From Desulforamulus reducens MI-1 (GTDB lineage Bacteria; Bacillota; Desulfotomaculia; Desulfotomaculales; Desulfotomaculaceae), in the NCBI RefSeq assembly GCF_000016165.1, contig NC_009253.1, forward strand, positions 1,150,332 through 1,214,331: a stretch of 64,000 nucleotides of DNA, read 5' to 3'. The notes beneath the pieces were generated by a model that ran no database searches, was not told the DNA's origin, and worked only from the letters and a program-made list of their open reading frames with translations. A program made the translations under genes and the position numbers. Below are positions 49,330 through 58,121 of this stretch, piece after piece. Within the stretch, counting starts at the first letter, position 1; the number at the start of each line of letters is the position of its first letter.

Positions 49330-49743
49330 TTAGTAGCAACAGGCTAGGAATATCCATTATCTATCAAGAGTTATCGCTGATGCCGAACCTATCCGTGGCT
49401 GAAAATATTTACTTGGGCAAGTACCCAAAGAAATACGGTTGTTTGGTTGATTGGAAAATTTGTAATATTAAAATGTTCTAGCATGATGGATATTGTTTAT
49501 CAACACGTGAAAAAATTGAGAGTTGTCACACCTTCCGTCAAGACACCAGTAAAAAACTTGAGTGGTGGTAATCAACAAAAAAACGATCCCCAATTATTAG
49601 GTAAAATGGCTGTTGAAACTGCTTTGGGCGTATTAGAAGGAAAGAAATATCCTAAATTTATCGATGCGGGGACTCAGCCCATTACCAAGGATAATGCAGC
49701 TCAATTGGTAAATGATAAGCTTGTATTTGCTGCAGGTAAATAA
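49330..49743 (+). pseudogene. Remnants of sugar ABC transporter ATPase and binding protein
   Basis: Fragments of an RbsA-type ATPase, [18 protein letters not shown] then [15 protein letters not shown], and after an internal deletion TPSVKTPVKNLSGGNQQK (signature motif). The frame then runs directly into DPQLLGKMAVETALGVLEGKK and YPKFIDAGTQPITKDNAAQL, the C-terminus of an RbsB-like sugar-binding protein. The rest of rbsA, any permease and most of the binding protein are missing. The pieces keep the expected operon order (ATPase then binding protein). Non-functional. Confidence 0.8.
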
Positions 49744-49768
49744 GTAGGATAATAAGGAGGTAGCAAAA

Positions 49769-50449
49769 TTGTCTATGAACGCAAAAGAGCTGGCAAAAAT
49801 GATTGACCATACAGTACTGAAAGCCGTTGCCAGTAAGAAAGATATTGTAATGCTTTGTCAGGAAGCAAAGGAATATGGTTTTGCCTCTGTCTGTATAAAC
49901 CCATTTTTTGTACCTCTGGCAGTAGAACAACTAAAAGACAGTGAAGTTGTAGTCTGCACTGTGATTGGTTTCCCTCTGGGTAGCACCACCACTGCTTCCA
50001 AAGTAGCTGAGACGGTTGAGGCAGTTCAAAATGGGGCGAAGGAAGTGGATATGGTCATCAACGTAGGCGCTCTAAAGGACGGCCAGACGGAAGTCGTTTT
50101 CAATGATATGAAGGCTGTGGTAGAAGCGGCCCAGAGTGTTAATCCTGAGGCCATTACCAAAGTTATCATTGAGACTTGCTACCTAACCAAGGAGGAAAAA
50201 ATCCAAGCCTGTGAACTAGCCAAGAAAGCCGGTGCGCATTTTGTGAAAACCAGTACTGGCTTTGGGTCCGGTGGTGCTACCACAGAGGATGTTGCCTTGA
50301 TGCGGCAAATTGTTGGCCCCAATCTGGGTGTGAAGGCTTCTGGAGGCATCAAGAATGCTCGAGATGCCTTGGCTATGATGCAAGCTGGAGCCAGTCGGAT
50401 CGGTGCCAGTGCAGGTGTTGCTATTGTCCAAGAACTAAAGGGTATATAA
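49769..50449 (+). CDS. deoC: Deoxyribose-phosphate aldolase
   Basis: 226 aa, TTG start 8 nt after AGGAGG (ATG 49775 is next). Splits 2-deoxyribose-5-phosphate into glyceraldehyde-3-phosphate and acetaldehyde. Signature segments: [43 protein letters not shown] and the Schiff-base lysine in [16 protein letters not shown], followed by [16 protein letters not shown]. Intact behind a decayed operon. Completes the deoB/pdp deoxynucleoside route in this window. Confidence 0.96.
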   Translation: MSMNAKELAKMIDHTVLKAVASKKDIVMLCQEAKEYGFASVCINPFFVPLAVEQLKDSEVVVCTVIGFPLGSTTTASKVAETVEAVQNGAKEVDMVINVGALKDGQTEVVFNDMKAVVEAAQSVNPEAITKVIIETCYLTKEEKIQACELAKKAGAHFVKTSTGFGSGGATTEDVALMRQIVGPNLGVKASGGIKNARDALAMMQAGASRIGASAGVAIVQELKGI

Positions 50450-50451
50450 AC

Positions 50452-50489
50452 CTAACAAGGCCATCACTAAACAGTGATGGCTTTGTTAG
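50452..50489 (+). terminator. Terminator after deoC
   Basis: CTAACAAGGCCATCACT (50452-50468) / AGTGATGGCTTTGTTAG (50473-50489), one mismatched position. Confidence 0.75.
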
Positions 50490-50506
50490 TAAGGAGATAG
50501 TAACGA

Positions 50507-50880
50507 ATGGATCAGGTGGACCAATAATCAAAACCGAGACCACTTTTCTGGTTGGAATGGTGCTGCGAATGCTCTGGCGGGAATAATTGCCCCTCTATTG
50601 GGAGGGGGAGTGATTAGCCTTCTAGGAGATAGTAAAGGATACGTTGTTGTTTTTATCCTCACCATAATTTGTTTTTTTTGGCAATCTTTTCAAGCCGAGG
50701 CATTATCAATAAGCCTAGGGCACATTGCGGTTGCTTTTTGAGAGCCAAGCGACGAATCAATGGGGACTGGCTGCGGGTTAGCCTGACGATGGTTCTGTCA
50801 GAGGGTTGCGAGAAGGGGCCATGTCTTTTTTGCTGATTCTTCTATTTTATGAGTTAACCATTTTTAGACGGGATACCTAA
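50507..50880 (+). pseudogene. Remnant of an MFS transporter
   Basis: AAGGAG and ATG 50507 give only M-D-Q-V-D-Q then stop. From about 50526 the frame reads NQNRDHFSGWNGAANALAG, IIAPLLGGGVISLLG and KGYVVVFILTIICFF. A frameshift follows, then INKPRAHCGCFLRAKRRING and LTMVLSEGCREGAMSFLLIL to a stop. This is an internal piece of a major-facilitator transporter, truncated at both ends and frameshifted. It belongs to the same decayed block as the kinase and ABC genes. Confidence 0.7.
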
Positions 50881-50960
50881 CAATCATAGGGAATACAGAA
50901 TTAAATTCAGTGCATTTAAGAGCACTGGGATGAATAGGAATATAGACTAGGATTTACCGG

Positions 50961-50989
50961 TTGCCTCTATGGTATTTCTCTTATATAAT
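50961..50989 (+). promoter_or_regulatory. Sigma-A promoter of the 55-aa gene
   Basis: TTGCCT (50961-50966), 17-bp spacer, TATAAT (50984-50989). Strong vegetative-type promoter. Confidence 0.65.
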
Positions 50990-51027
50990 TAGTAGTCTAG
51001 TTAGAAAACATGGGAGGGGTGCTCTTA

Positions 51028-51195
51028 ATGTCTGATAACACCGTTCGTGATTACGTATTGTCCTCCGAAGAACTGAAAGAGATCTGGGCGAAGTACGGCA
51101 AACCAGGAGAAATTGCACCAGGTACCAAAGCTGCTAAAAAACGCAATGCCAGAAGAAGCCAAGATAATGCAGAGTCAGTGGATAAATCCAACTAA
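51028..51195 (+). CDS. Small basic protein of unknown function
   Basis: 55 aa from ATG 51028 behind GGGAGGGG; the frame extends to 51010 but that codon overlaps the ribosome site. Reads MSDNTVRDYVLSSEELKEI, WAKYGKPGEIAPGTKAAKKR and NARRSQDNAESVDKSN; strongly basic C-terminal half. A clear sigma-A promoter and terminator surround it, unlike the sigma-G-type tiny genes, so it is probably a vegetative protein. Confidence 0.65.
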   Translation: MSDNTVRDYVLSSEELKEIWAKYGKPGEIAPGTKAAKKRNARRSQDNAESVDKSN

Positions 51196-51201
51196 TACGA
51201 T

Positions 51202-51245
51202 AGGTTTTCTTACTGCATCTAAGCAGTAGGAAACCTTTTTTTTTA
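51202..51245 (+). terminator. Terminator of the 55-aa gene
   Basis: AGGTTTTCTTACTGC (51202-51216) / GCAGTAGGAAACCT (51223-51236) followed by nine T. Confidence 0.9.
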
Positions 51246-51333
51246 TTGTATTTAAAAGAATATTAATAATTTTATCCATACATATTTGCCAAGGAACGCC
51301 TACCAAGTATACAGCATTATAAAGGCCTTTGCA

Positions 51334-51363
51334 TTGACACATTTTTTTTAACTATGATATAAT
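51334..51363 (+). promoter_or_regulatory. Sigma-A promoter upstream of lysA
   Basis: TTGACA (51334-51339), 18-bp spacer, TATAAT (51358-51363): consensus hexamers. Confidence 0.8.
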
Positions 51364-51392
51364 TTACCACAATTTTAATGCCTCTTGCGGAG

Positions 51393-51428
51393 AACGGCGG
51401 CCCAAGAAATACTTGAGGCCGTTATTTT
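51393..51428 (+). terminator. Attenuator-like hairpin in the lysA leader
   Basis: AACGGC (51393-51398) / GCCGTT (51418-51423) with an inner CAAG/CTTG stem, followed by ATTTTAT. It lies between the consensus promoter and lysA, 84 bp before the start. No lysine riboswitch or T-box core is recognisable. Confidence 0.45.
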
Positions 51429-51511
51429 ATGAATTAATTACCAAAATAAGGAACGTCCTTTTTGTGGCAGAGATAATCATAAATGGATACTATAATTCAG
51501 GAGGGAAACAA

Positions 51512-52855
51512 ATGAGATTGCTAGGAACTATGCGTTTTAATGATAAGCGTCACTTAGAAATCGGCGGTTGTGATACCGTGGAACTGGCAAAAAAGTATGG
51601 AACTCCTTTATATGTCATAGATGAAGCACTATTTAGGCAAAATTGCCAGAATTATTACAGGTCATTTACCGAAGAATACGGAACGGAAGTAATCTATGCA
51701 AGTAAAACGTTAAGCAACCTAGCCATTTGTACAATTGTGGAACAAGAGGGTTTAGGTTTGGATGTGGTATCCGGCGGAGAATTATTTACAGCAGCCAAAG
51801 CACGTTTTCCAATGGAACGGGTATACTTCCATGGCAACAATAAATCACCAGATGAATTACGGTTAGCATTGGATTATAAAGTTGGTCGTATTGTAGTTGA
51901 TAACCTGTATGAGTTAGAACTGTTAAATGCTATTGCAGGTGAAAAGGATACGAAAGCATCCATTATTCTCCGTTTAAGTCCTGGGGTAGAGGCTCATACC
52001 CATGAATATATTAAGACAGGCCAAATTGACTCTAAATTCGGCTTGGCTATAGAAAATGGTATGGCCATGTCCGCTGTAATGCGTAGCCTGGAGTTATCCA
52101 ATATTCTTTTAAAGGGTATCCACTGTCATATTGGATCACAGATTTTTGAGTTGGCATCCTATGCCCATGCTGCTGAAGTAATGATGAACTTTGTCCAGAA
52201 AATTTTCCAAGAAACGGGCTATTTGGCGGAAGAGCTTAATCTGGGTGGTGGTTTAGGAATTTACTACTCCGAAGGAGATTATCCACGTTCCGTAAAAGAA
52301 TACGCAGATATTTTAATGAGTGCTGTCAGGGCAAAGGCTGCTGAGTTTGATATACCTGCGCCCAAGGTAATCGTAGAACCTGGTAGGTCCATTTCCGGTC
52401 CTTCCGGAACAACATTGTATCGTATAGGTGCTATTAAGGACATTCCTGGCATTCGAAAGTATGTGTCCGTTGACGGTGGGATGAGTGACAACCCTCGTCC
52501 AGCTTTGTATAAGTCTAAATATGAAGCCTGTTTAGCCAACCGTGTGAATGAAGAACCCATTGAGCAGGTTTCTATTGCAGGGAAATGTTGTGAATCTGGA
52601 GATATGTTGATCTGGGACATTAAATTGCCGGTAATAACCACTGGGGATATTTTGGCAATATCTTGTACCGGGGCCTACAATTATTCCATGTCTATGAACT
52701 ACAATAGATTACCCCGTCCGGCAATGGTTTTGGTGTGTGAGGGTAAAGCAGATTTGATTGTAAAGCGGGAAGATTATGCAGATATCATTCGTAATGATGT
52801 GATGCCCCAACGGCTATGCAACTCCCGGATTAAATTAGCCTCTTCTTCGCGGTAA
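51512..52855 (+). CDS. lysA: Diaminopimelate decarboxylase
   Basis: 447 aa from ATG 51512 behind AGGAGGG; the open frame continues upstream to 51413 through the leader hairpin and is not coding. Fold-III PLP enzyme that makes lysine from meso-diaminopimelate. PLP lysine is in VIYASKTLSNLA; further motifs are LKGIHCHIGSQIF, LNLGGGLGI and VEPGRSISGPSGTT, with Cys-Glu in GKCCESGDML near the C-terminus. Length is typical. Monocistronic between leader and terminator. Confidence 0.96.
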   Translation: MRLLGTMRFNDKRHLEIGGCDTVELAKKYGTPLYVIDEALFRQNCQNYYRSFTEEYGTEVIYASKTLSNLAICTIVEQEGLGLDVVSGGELFTAAKARFPMERVYFHGNNKSPDELRLALDYKVGRIVVDNLYELELLNAIAGEKDTKASIILRLSPGVEAHTHEYIKTGQIDSKFGLAIENGMAMSAVMRSLELSNILLKGIHCHIGSQIFELASYAHAAEVMMNFVQKIFQETGYLAEELNLGGGLGIYYSEGDYPRSVKEYADILMSAVRAKAAEFDIPAPKVIVEPGRSISGPSGTTLYRIGAIKDIPGIRKYVSVDGGMSDNPRPALYKSKYEACLANRVNEEPIEQVSIAGKCCESGDMLIWDIKLPVITTGDILAISCTGAYNYSMSMNYNRLPRPAMVLVCEGKADLIVKREDYADIIRNDVMPQRLCNSRIKLASSSR

Positions 52856-52873
52856 ACAAGGCAAGGTAATTAC

Positions 52874-52898
52874 AGCACCCTACGGGGGTGCTTTTTTC
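52874..52898 (+). terminator. Terminator after lysA
   Basis: AGCACCC (52874-52880) / GGGTGCT (52886-52892) followed by TTTTTCTT. Confidence 0.85.
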
Positions 52899-52967
52899 TT
52901 GGCGGTTACTATGGTATAATTTAATGTATTTACATAAATATACTTTTTTTCCTGGGGGGTCTACCAA

Positions 52968-55691
52968 TTGGAGATTATTACAACTCACGTCAATACAGAT
53001 TTAGATGGACTGGCCGCAGTGGTGGCAGCCCAGAAACTATATCCCGGGGCTGAGTTGATTTTTCCCGGGAAATTATCTCGAAACGTTGAAGAATTTTTGG
53101 CACTACATAAAGACACCCTCAAAAATGTTCGTAGTATCAAAGATATCAATATTGACAAAGTTAAACGTATTATAATGGTAGATACCAAAAGCCCTGGACG
53201 AGTTTCAAAATTAAAAGAGTTATTCAATCGCCCTGAGGTGGAGGTACATATATACGACCACCATCCACGGGCGGAGGGAGATGTTTGTGGTAAGGTCGAA
53301 GTCGTTGAAACAGTTGGGGCAGCTACAACCCTTCTTATTGAAAGAATTCGTGCTAAAGGGTTAGAAATCACTCCCTTAGAAGCAACCATTATGGCCCTGG
53401 GAATTTATGAGGATACTGGCTGTCTGGTCTTTACCAGTACCACTCCAAGGGATATTCGGGCAGCTGCATTTCTATTGGAACAAGGGGCAAACCTAGCAGT
53501 GGTGGCTGACTTCTTAGGTCGTCCTTTAACCCAAGACCAAAAATCCCTGCTCAAAAAACTTTTGGTTACCGCAGAACACCATCAAATTAATGGGACCAAA
53601 GTTCTCATAGCCCGGGGCAATGTGGATGAATTTGTAGGGGGATTAGCTTTACTAACCCATAAATTGTCTGAGATTGAGCGCACCGATGCAGTTTTTGCTG
53701 TGGTGGAGATGGAGGACCGGGTTCATTTAGTGGGTCGTTGTGCTCTTAAGGAAGTAAACTGCAAGGATATTATGGTCGAATTTGGAGGCGGAGGACACCC
53801 GGCGGCTGCATCTGCAACGGTGAAGGGCAAAACCGTAGAGGAAATTGCAGAAAGATTGTTGGAGTTAGTTAAAGAAAAGATTCATCCCCTGCTAACAGTT
53901 AAGGATATTATGTCAAGTCCTGTGAAAATGGTATTTCCTGAAACAACCATCGAAGAAGCCGGTAAAATTATGCTCCGTTATGGGCATACAGGTTTACCAG
54001 TTATTAAAGATGGAAAACTGTCGGGGGTCATTTCCAGGCGGGACGTTGAAAAAGCTACCCATCATGGATTGGGACATGCTCCGGTAAAGGGTTACATGAC
54101 AACAAATGTGATAACTGTACAAAAGGATATGAACATTCATGATGTTCAGGATTTAATGATAGAAAAGGATATCGGTAGACTTCCTGTGGTAGAGGGAAAT
54201 ATGGTCATTGGTATTGTTTCTCGTACCGATGTATTACAAACCCTTCACGAAGGTTTTAAGGGACGGTATTCTACAACCTATAACGAAAAACAAAATGCCA
54301 AGACAGCTCATATTCGGCCTGATATGCAGCGGGCATTACCCAGTCGTATCATGAATATTCTTACGAAGGCCGGTGAGGTAGCTGAAGGATTGAATTACCA
54401 GGTTTATGCTGTGGGCGGCTTGGTACGAGATGTATTGCTGAAAGTGGAAAACCTGGATGTTGATCTGGTGGTAGAGGGTAACGGTATTGAAATGGCCAAT
54501 GAACTGGCCAAGGTCATCGGGGGAAGGGTGCGCCCCCATGAGAAATTTGGTACGGCAGAGATAATATTTCCGGACGGTTACTGGGTAGATGTCGTTACCG
54601 CCAGGGTGGAATATTATGAGTACCCTGCTGCCCTGCCACAGGTCGAACAATCCTCCTTGAAGCATGATCTCTACCGAAGAGATTTCACCATTAATGCTAT
54701 GGCTGTGGCTTTAAATCCGGAACGATTCGGAGAATTAGTAGATTATTTCAATGGTAGAGAAGATCTGCAAAATGGAGCCATTCGAGTCTTACATAATCTG
54801 AGTTTTATTGAAGATCCTACTCGCATCCTTAGGGCGATTCGATTTGAACAACGATATGACATGGATATTGAACCCCAAACCCTGCGTTTAATTAAAGAGG
54901 CTGTCCGAGAAAAAGTGATCGCTCGCCTTTCCACTGAACGGATGTGGGGGGAACTTAAACATATTCTGGAGGAAGCAGATCCGGAACACATGTTGGACCG
55001 GTTGTCGGAGTTAGGTGTGTGGGATTATCTGTTCCCGGAAATCACCTTCTGGGAAGTTCAATATGTTATCAGTGAAATTCCCCAGGCATTGATGATTCTT
55101 CGTAACTGGGGATGGGCAGAACCCGCTGAAAAATGGTTACCTTATTTTCTGTCAATCCTACACCTAACTGCCCAGGAAACTGCCTATACCATCTGCCAAC
55201 GCTATAATTTAGGTCGCAGGCAAACTGAAAAGGTACTGGACACCATTGCCTATGGCAGAGTTGCCTTGAGAAGATTGTCTGCCACAGAAGAAGTACCTCT
55301 TTCGGAACTAACAAAGATTGTCCAAACTTTGCCCAGAGAAGCTTATCCTATGTTCTTAACCCTACTGGAAGATAAGAACGCCATTCGCCGCTTTCGGTTG
55401 GTAATGGAATCGGTCAATAAAAATAAACCAACTGTAAATGGAAAAGATATTAGGGATATGGGTTATCAACCAGGCCCTATGTATCGTCGGGCCTTGGACT
55501 CGGTTTGGCAAGCTCGATTAGACGGTATGGTTCAAACCCGGGAAGAGGAATTGGAATATATCCGTTCCTTTTTAGAGCATAACAACGCTCCTAAAATACA
55601 ACCGAAGCAGCCAAAACCCCCTATGCAAGATAATTGGCTAAAGAGGGGGAGCAAAGGAAAGAAAGCGAAGGGGACGAAGCCACTTGTTTAA
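52968..55691 (+). CDS. DHH-CBS-CCA-adding enzyme fusion (tRNA nucleotidyltransferase)
   Basis: 907 aa, TTG behind CCTGGGGGG. Three modules. Residues ~1-310 are a DHH/DHHA1 phosphoesterase (TDLDGLAAVVAAQKL, IYDHHPRAEGD, GGGGHPAAASATV). Residues ~313-430 are two CBS domains (VKDIMSSPVKMVFP, VKGYMTTNVITVQ). Residues ~455-870 are a class II CCA-adding/poly(A) polymerase (YAVGGLVRDVLL, LDVDLVVEG, RRDFTINAMAV, EDPTRILRAIRFEQRY). The tail is Lys/Pro-rich. It matures or repairs tRNA 3' ends; the DHH-CBS half may degrade oligonucleotides or sense a nucleotide. It overlaps the next gene by 8 bp. Confidence 0.93.
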   Translation: MEIITTHVNTDLDGLAAVVAAQKLYPGAELIFPGKLSRNVEEFLALHKDTLKNVRSIKDINIDKVKRIIMVDTKSPGRVSKLKELFNRPEVEVHIYDHHPRAEGDVCGKVEVVETVGAATTLLIERIRAKGLEITPLEATIMALGIYEDTGCLVFTSTTPRDIRAAAFLLEQGANLAVVADFLGRPLTQDQKSLLKKLLVTAEHHQINGTKVLIARGNVDEFVGGLALLTHKLSEIERTDAVFAVVEMEDRVHLVGRCALKEVNCKDIMVEFGGGGHPAAASATVKGKTVEEIAERLLELVKEKIHPLLTVKDIMSSPVKMVFPETTIEEAGKIMLRYGHTGLPVIKDGKLSGVISRRDVEKATHHGLGHAPVKGYMTTNVITVQKDMNIHDVQDLMIEKDIGRLPVVEGNMVIGIVSRTDVLQTLHEGFKGRYSTTYNEKQNAKTAHIRPDMQRALPSRIMNILTKAGEVAEGLNYQVYAVGGLVRDVLLKVENLDVDLVVEGNGIEMANELAKVIGGRVRPHEKFGTAEIIFPDGYWVDVVTARVEYYEYPAALPQVEQSSLKHDLYRRDFTINAMAVALNPERFGELVDYFNGREDLQNGAIRVLHNLSFIEDPTRILRAIRFEQRYDMDIEPQTLRLIKEAVREKVIARLSTERMWGELKHILEEADPEHMLDRLSELGVWDYLFPEITFWEVQYVISEIPQALMILRNWGWAEPAEKWLPYFLSILHLTAQETAYTICQRYNLGRRQTEKVLDTIAYGRVALRRLSATEEVPLSELTKIVQTLPREAYPMFLTLLEDKNAIRRFRLVMESVNKNKPTVNGKDIRDMGYQPGPMYRRALDSVWQARLDGMVQTREEELEYIRSFLEHNNAPKIQPKQPKPPMQDNWLKRGSKGKKAKGTKPLV

Positions 55692-56307
55692 TTTTCCAAC
55701 CTTAAGAGAGTTATTGTTAATGGCCCCTCCCATTTTGTTTGCCTTAACCCTGCATGAGTATGCCCATGCCTACGTTGCCTATCGATTGGGGGACAAAACT
55801 GCCTACTACGAAGGAAGGCTGACAGCCAATCCTCTTAGGCACTTGGATCCACTAGGTACGCTGCTATTGTTTATTGCAGGTTTTGGTTGGGCTAAGCCGG
55901 TACCAGTAAATCCCTTTTACTTCGATGACAGAAAGAAGGGTATGATGCTGGTTTCATTGGCAGGACCTGCTACCAACTTGTTGTTGGCACTGGTCGCTGC
56001 TGTAGTATTTGGTTTGATGAAACCTTCGGGCTGGCTATTCTTTATGTTAAGCTATTTTATTTATATTAACGTTTTACTGGCAGTTTTTAATTTTTTGCCC
56101 ATTCCTCCACTGGATGGTTCCAAAATATTGGCAGGTATTTTACCAGGACGTCAGGAGTGGCTTTATCAGTTGGAGCGTTATGGGACAGCCATTTTGTTGG
56201 TACTTATTATTTTTGGTTTTCTAAGCCCAATTCTTCAATTTTTTATTAACCCTATTGTAGATTTACTAAATGCACTGGCAACTACCATTGCCAGCTTGCC
56301 ACTATAA
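55684..56307 (+). CDS. Site-2 protease family membrane metalloprotease (M50)
   Basis: 207 aa, TTG overlapping the previous gene. Zinc motif HEYAH in LTLHEYAHAYVAYRLGD and the second ligand motif NFLPIPPLDGSKIL; about five transmembrane helices. The short form without PDZ resembles YwhC-type rather than RseP or SpoIVFB. Substrate unknown. Context between a CCA-adding enzyme and trpS gives no functional hint. Confidence 0.92.
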   Translation: MFNFPTLRELLLMAPPILFALTLHEYAHAYVAYRLGDKTAYYEGRLTANPLRHLDPLGTLLLFIAGFGWAKPVPVNPFYFDDRKKGMMLVSLAGPATNLLLALVAAVVFGLMKPSGWLFFMLSYFIYINVLLAVFNFLPIPPLDGSKILAGILPGRQEWLYQLERYGTAILLVLIIFGFLSPILQFFINPIVDLLNALATTIASLPL

Positions 56308-56324
56308 GCTAAAGGAGAATGTAT

Positions 56325-57317
56325 ATGGCTACCAAAGGAGTTATTTTAAGCGGAATGAGGCCTACGGGTCGGTTACATTTAGGACACCAAAGTGTACTTA
56401 ATAATTGGGTTCGCTTGCAGGAAGAGTACGATTGCTTTTTCATGGTGGCGGATTGGCATGCCCTAACTACAGGGTGGGAAGAATCCAAAGAAATACATTC
56501 TAATACCATTGAAATGGTGGCAGATTGGTTAGCAACGGGACTGAATCCCGAAAAATGTGCTATTTTTAGACAGTCTGCCATATTGGAACATGCAGAGTTA
56601 CATTTACTGTTTTCAATGACTACTCCTCTGTCCTGGTTGGAAAGAGTACCGACCTATAAAGATCAAATTCAAAAATTAGGCGAAATGGGCAAGGATATTA
56701 ACACCTATGGCTTCTTGGGATACCCTTTGTTAATGGCAGCAGATATTTTAATCTATAAAGCCACTACCGTACCTGTTGGAGAGGATCAGATACCCCATGT
56801 TGAGTTGACAAGGGAGTTGGCCCGTCGTTTTAATCATTTGTTTAAACCGGTATTTCCTGAGCCCCAGGCTATAGTAAACAAAGAGGTAGCGGTATTACCC
56901 GGAGTTGATGGTGCCAAAATGAGTAAAAGTTATCATAACTATATTTTTATTGGTGCTGATGTCGAGGAAATTAAGAAGAATGTTAATCTGATGGTCACGG
57001 ATCCAGCCCGTATTCGTAAGACAGACCCTGGTAATCCGGATGTTTGTGTGGTTCATAAATTTCACCGTATTTACAACCCCGATGTCCTGAAAGGGATTGA
57101 GACGGAGTGCCGGGCCGGTCAAATTGGCTGTGTAGCCTGTAAAAAACAATTGGCAGGAGTTTTAGAACAAAATTTAGCACCCATCCGGGAACGCAGAGAA
57201 GATATTTTAGCTAAAAAAGGATATATTGAAGAAATTTTACAAGCCGGTGAAGAAAAAGCCAGGGAGTCTGCAAGAAAGACGATGGAACAGGTTCGAGAAG
57301 CAATCTTAGGCCAATAG
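56325..57317 (+). CDS. trpS: Tryptophanyl-tRNA synthetase
   Basis: 330 aa from ATG 56325, 7 nt after AAAGGAG (ATG 56319 is too close). Class I synthetase: the HIGH-like motif is in RPTGRLHLGHQSVLNNW and KMSKS in GVDGAKMSKSYHNYI. Other conserved parts are ADWHALTT, GEDQIPHVELTRELA and VTDPARIRKTDPG. Length is normal. Probably cotranscribed with the upstream protease gene. Confidence 0.96.
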   Translation: MATKGVILSGMRPTGRLHLGHQSVLNNWVRLQEEYDCFFMVADWHALTTGWEESKEIHSNTIEMVADWLATGLNPEKCAIFRQSAILEHAELHLLFSMTTPLSWLERVPTYKDQIQKLGEMGKDINTYGFLGYPLLMAADILIYKATTVPVGEDQIPHVELTRELARRFNHLFKPVFPEPQAIVNKEVAVLPGVDGAKMSKSYHNYIFIGADVEEIKKNVNLMVTDPARIRKTDPGNPDVCVVHKFHRIYNPDVLKGIETECRAGQIGCVACKKQLAGVLEQNLAPIRERREDILAKKGYIEEILQAGEEKARESARKTMEQVREAILGQ

Positions 57318-57361
57318 TGTTTAAATATTTATAATAATTCAAGGTATGTGAGTGATTCTTA

Positions 57362-58117
57362 TTGTCTTATGCGGTAAAGCTGTCAACCTTTGAGGGTCCC
57401 TTAGATTTGTTGTTACATTTAATTGATAAAGACCAAATTAACATCTATGATATTCCCATTGCCCAAATCACCTCCCAGTACCTTACCTACATTGAACAGA
57501 TGCAGACCTTGGACATGGATGTGGCCAGTGAATTTTTAGTTATGGCTTCATCACTGGTATCTATCAAAGCAAGGATGCTCTTACCACGTACCAAGGTAGG
57601 ACCAGAAACAGAGGAAGAGGAAGGGCCTGACCCCCGTGAGGAATTGGTACAGAAACTGCTGGAATATAAGAAATTTAAAGAAGTTGCATCATTTTTAAAA
57701 AATCAAGAACGACAGGCCGGGAAGGTTTATACAAGGAATAATCATATTGATATGTACCAACATTTATTTAGACCAATGGATCCCCTCTGCGGGGTTACCA
57801 TAGAAAAACTTTTGACTTCATTGCAAAGTGTTTTACAGCGGGCTGGGGCAAATTTGACAATTCCCGGTGAGATTACCAGGGAAGAAATTCAAGTTCCTGA
57901 AAAAATGAGACAGTTGCTGGCAATGCTTGTTTTATATCCTGAAGGAATGGTCTTTAGTAGGCTCTTTGCCAATACTGCCAGCCCTACGGAAATTGTGGTA
58001 ACCTTTATGGCTATATTAGAGTTATTAAAGGGTGGTCAAATATCTGTGGTTCAAAATGAGACCTTTGGTGAGATTACCATCTTGCGTCGAGCTCAGGTTT
58101 TATCTGAGGAGGCATAG
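57362..58117 (+). CDS. scpA: Segregation and condensation protein ScpA
   Basis: 251 aa, TTG start with a weak ribosome site (AAGGTATGTGAGTG). Kleisin subunit of the SMC condensin: the FEGPLDLLLHLIDKDQINIYDIPI N-terminus is diagnostic, and the C-terminal winged helix (EGMVFSRLFANTASPTEIVVTFMAIL) contacts the SMC head. It ends 4 bp before scpB, as in Bacillus. Confidence 0.96.
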   Translation: MSYAVKLSTFEGPLDLLLHLIDKDQINIYDIPIAQITSQYLTYIEQMQTLDMDVASEFLVMASSLVSIKARMLLPRTKVGPETEEEEGPDPREELVQKLLEYKKFKEVASFLKNQERQAGKVYTRNNHIDMYQHLFRPMDPLCGVTIEKLLTSLQSVLQRAGANLTIPGEITREEIQVPEKMRQLLAMLVLYPEGMVFSRLFANTASPTEIVVTFMAILELLKGGQISVVQNETFGEITILRRAQVLSEEA

Positions 58118-58121
58118 GATT

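Noticed and set aside
48568-49333. Three separate small genes in the kinase region
   Set aside because: The pieces are consecutive parts of one FGGY kinase in successive frames, with no own ribosome sites.
49447-49743. A 98-aa protein of unknown function
   Set aside because: It is a fusion of the RbsA signature region and an RbsB C-terminus created by deletion, so it is a remnant.
51413-51511. 34-codon N-terminal extension of lysA
   Set aside because: It runs through the leader hairpin and has no ribosome site; AGGAGGG precedes ATG 51512, which gives the normal protein length.
51364-51511. Lysine riboswitch or T-box upstream of lysA
   Set aside because: The leader is too short and lacks the conserved L-box and T-box cores.
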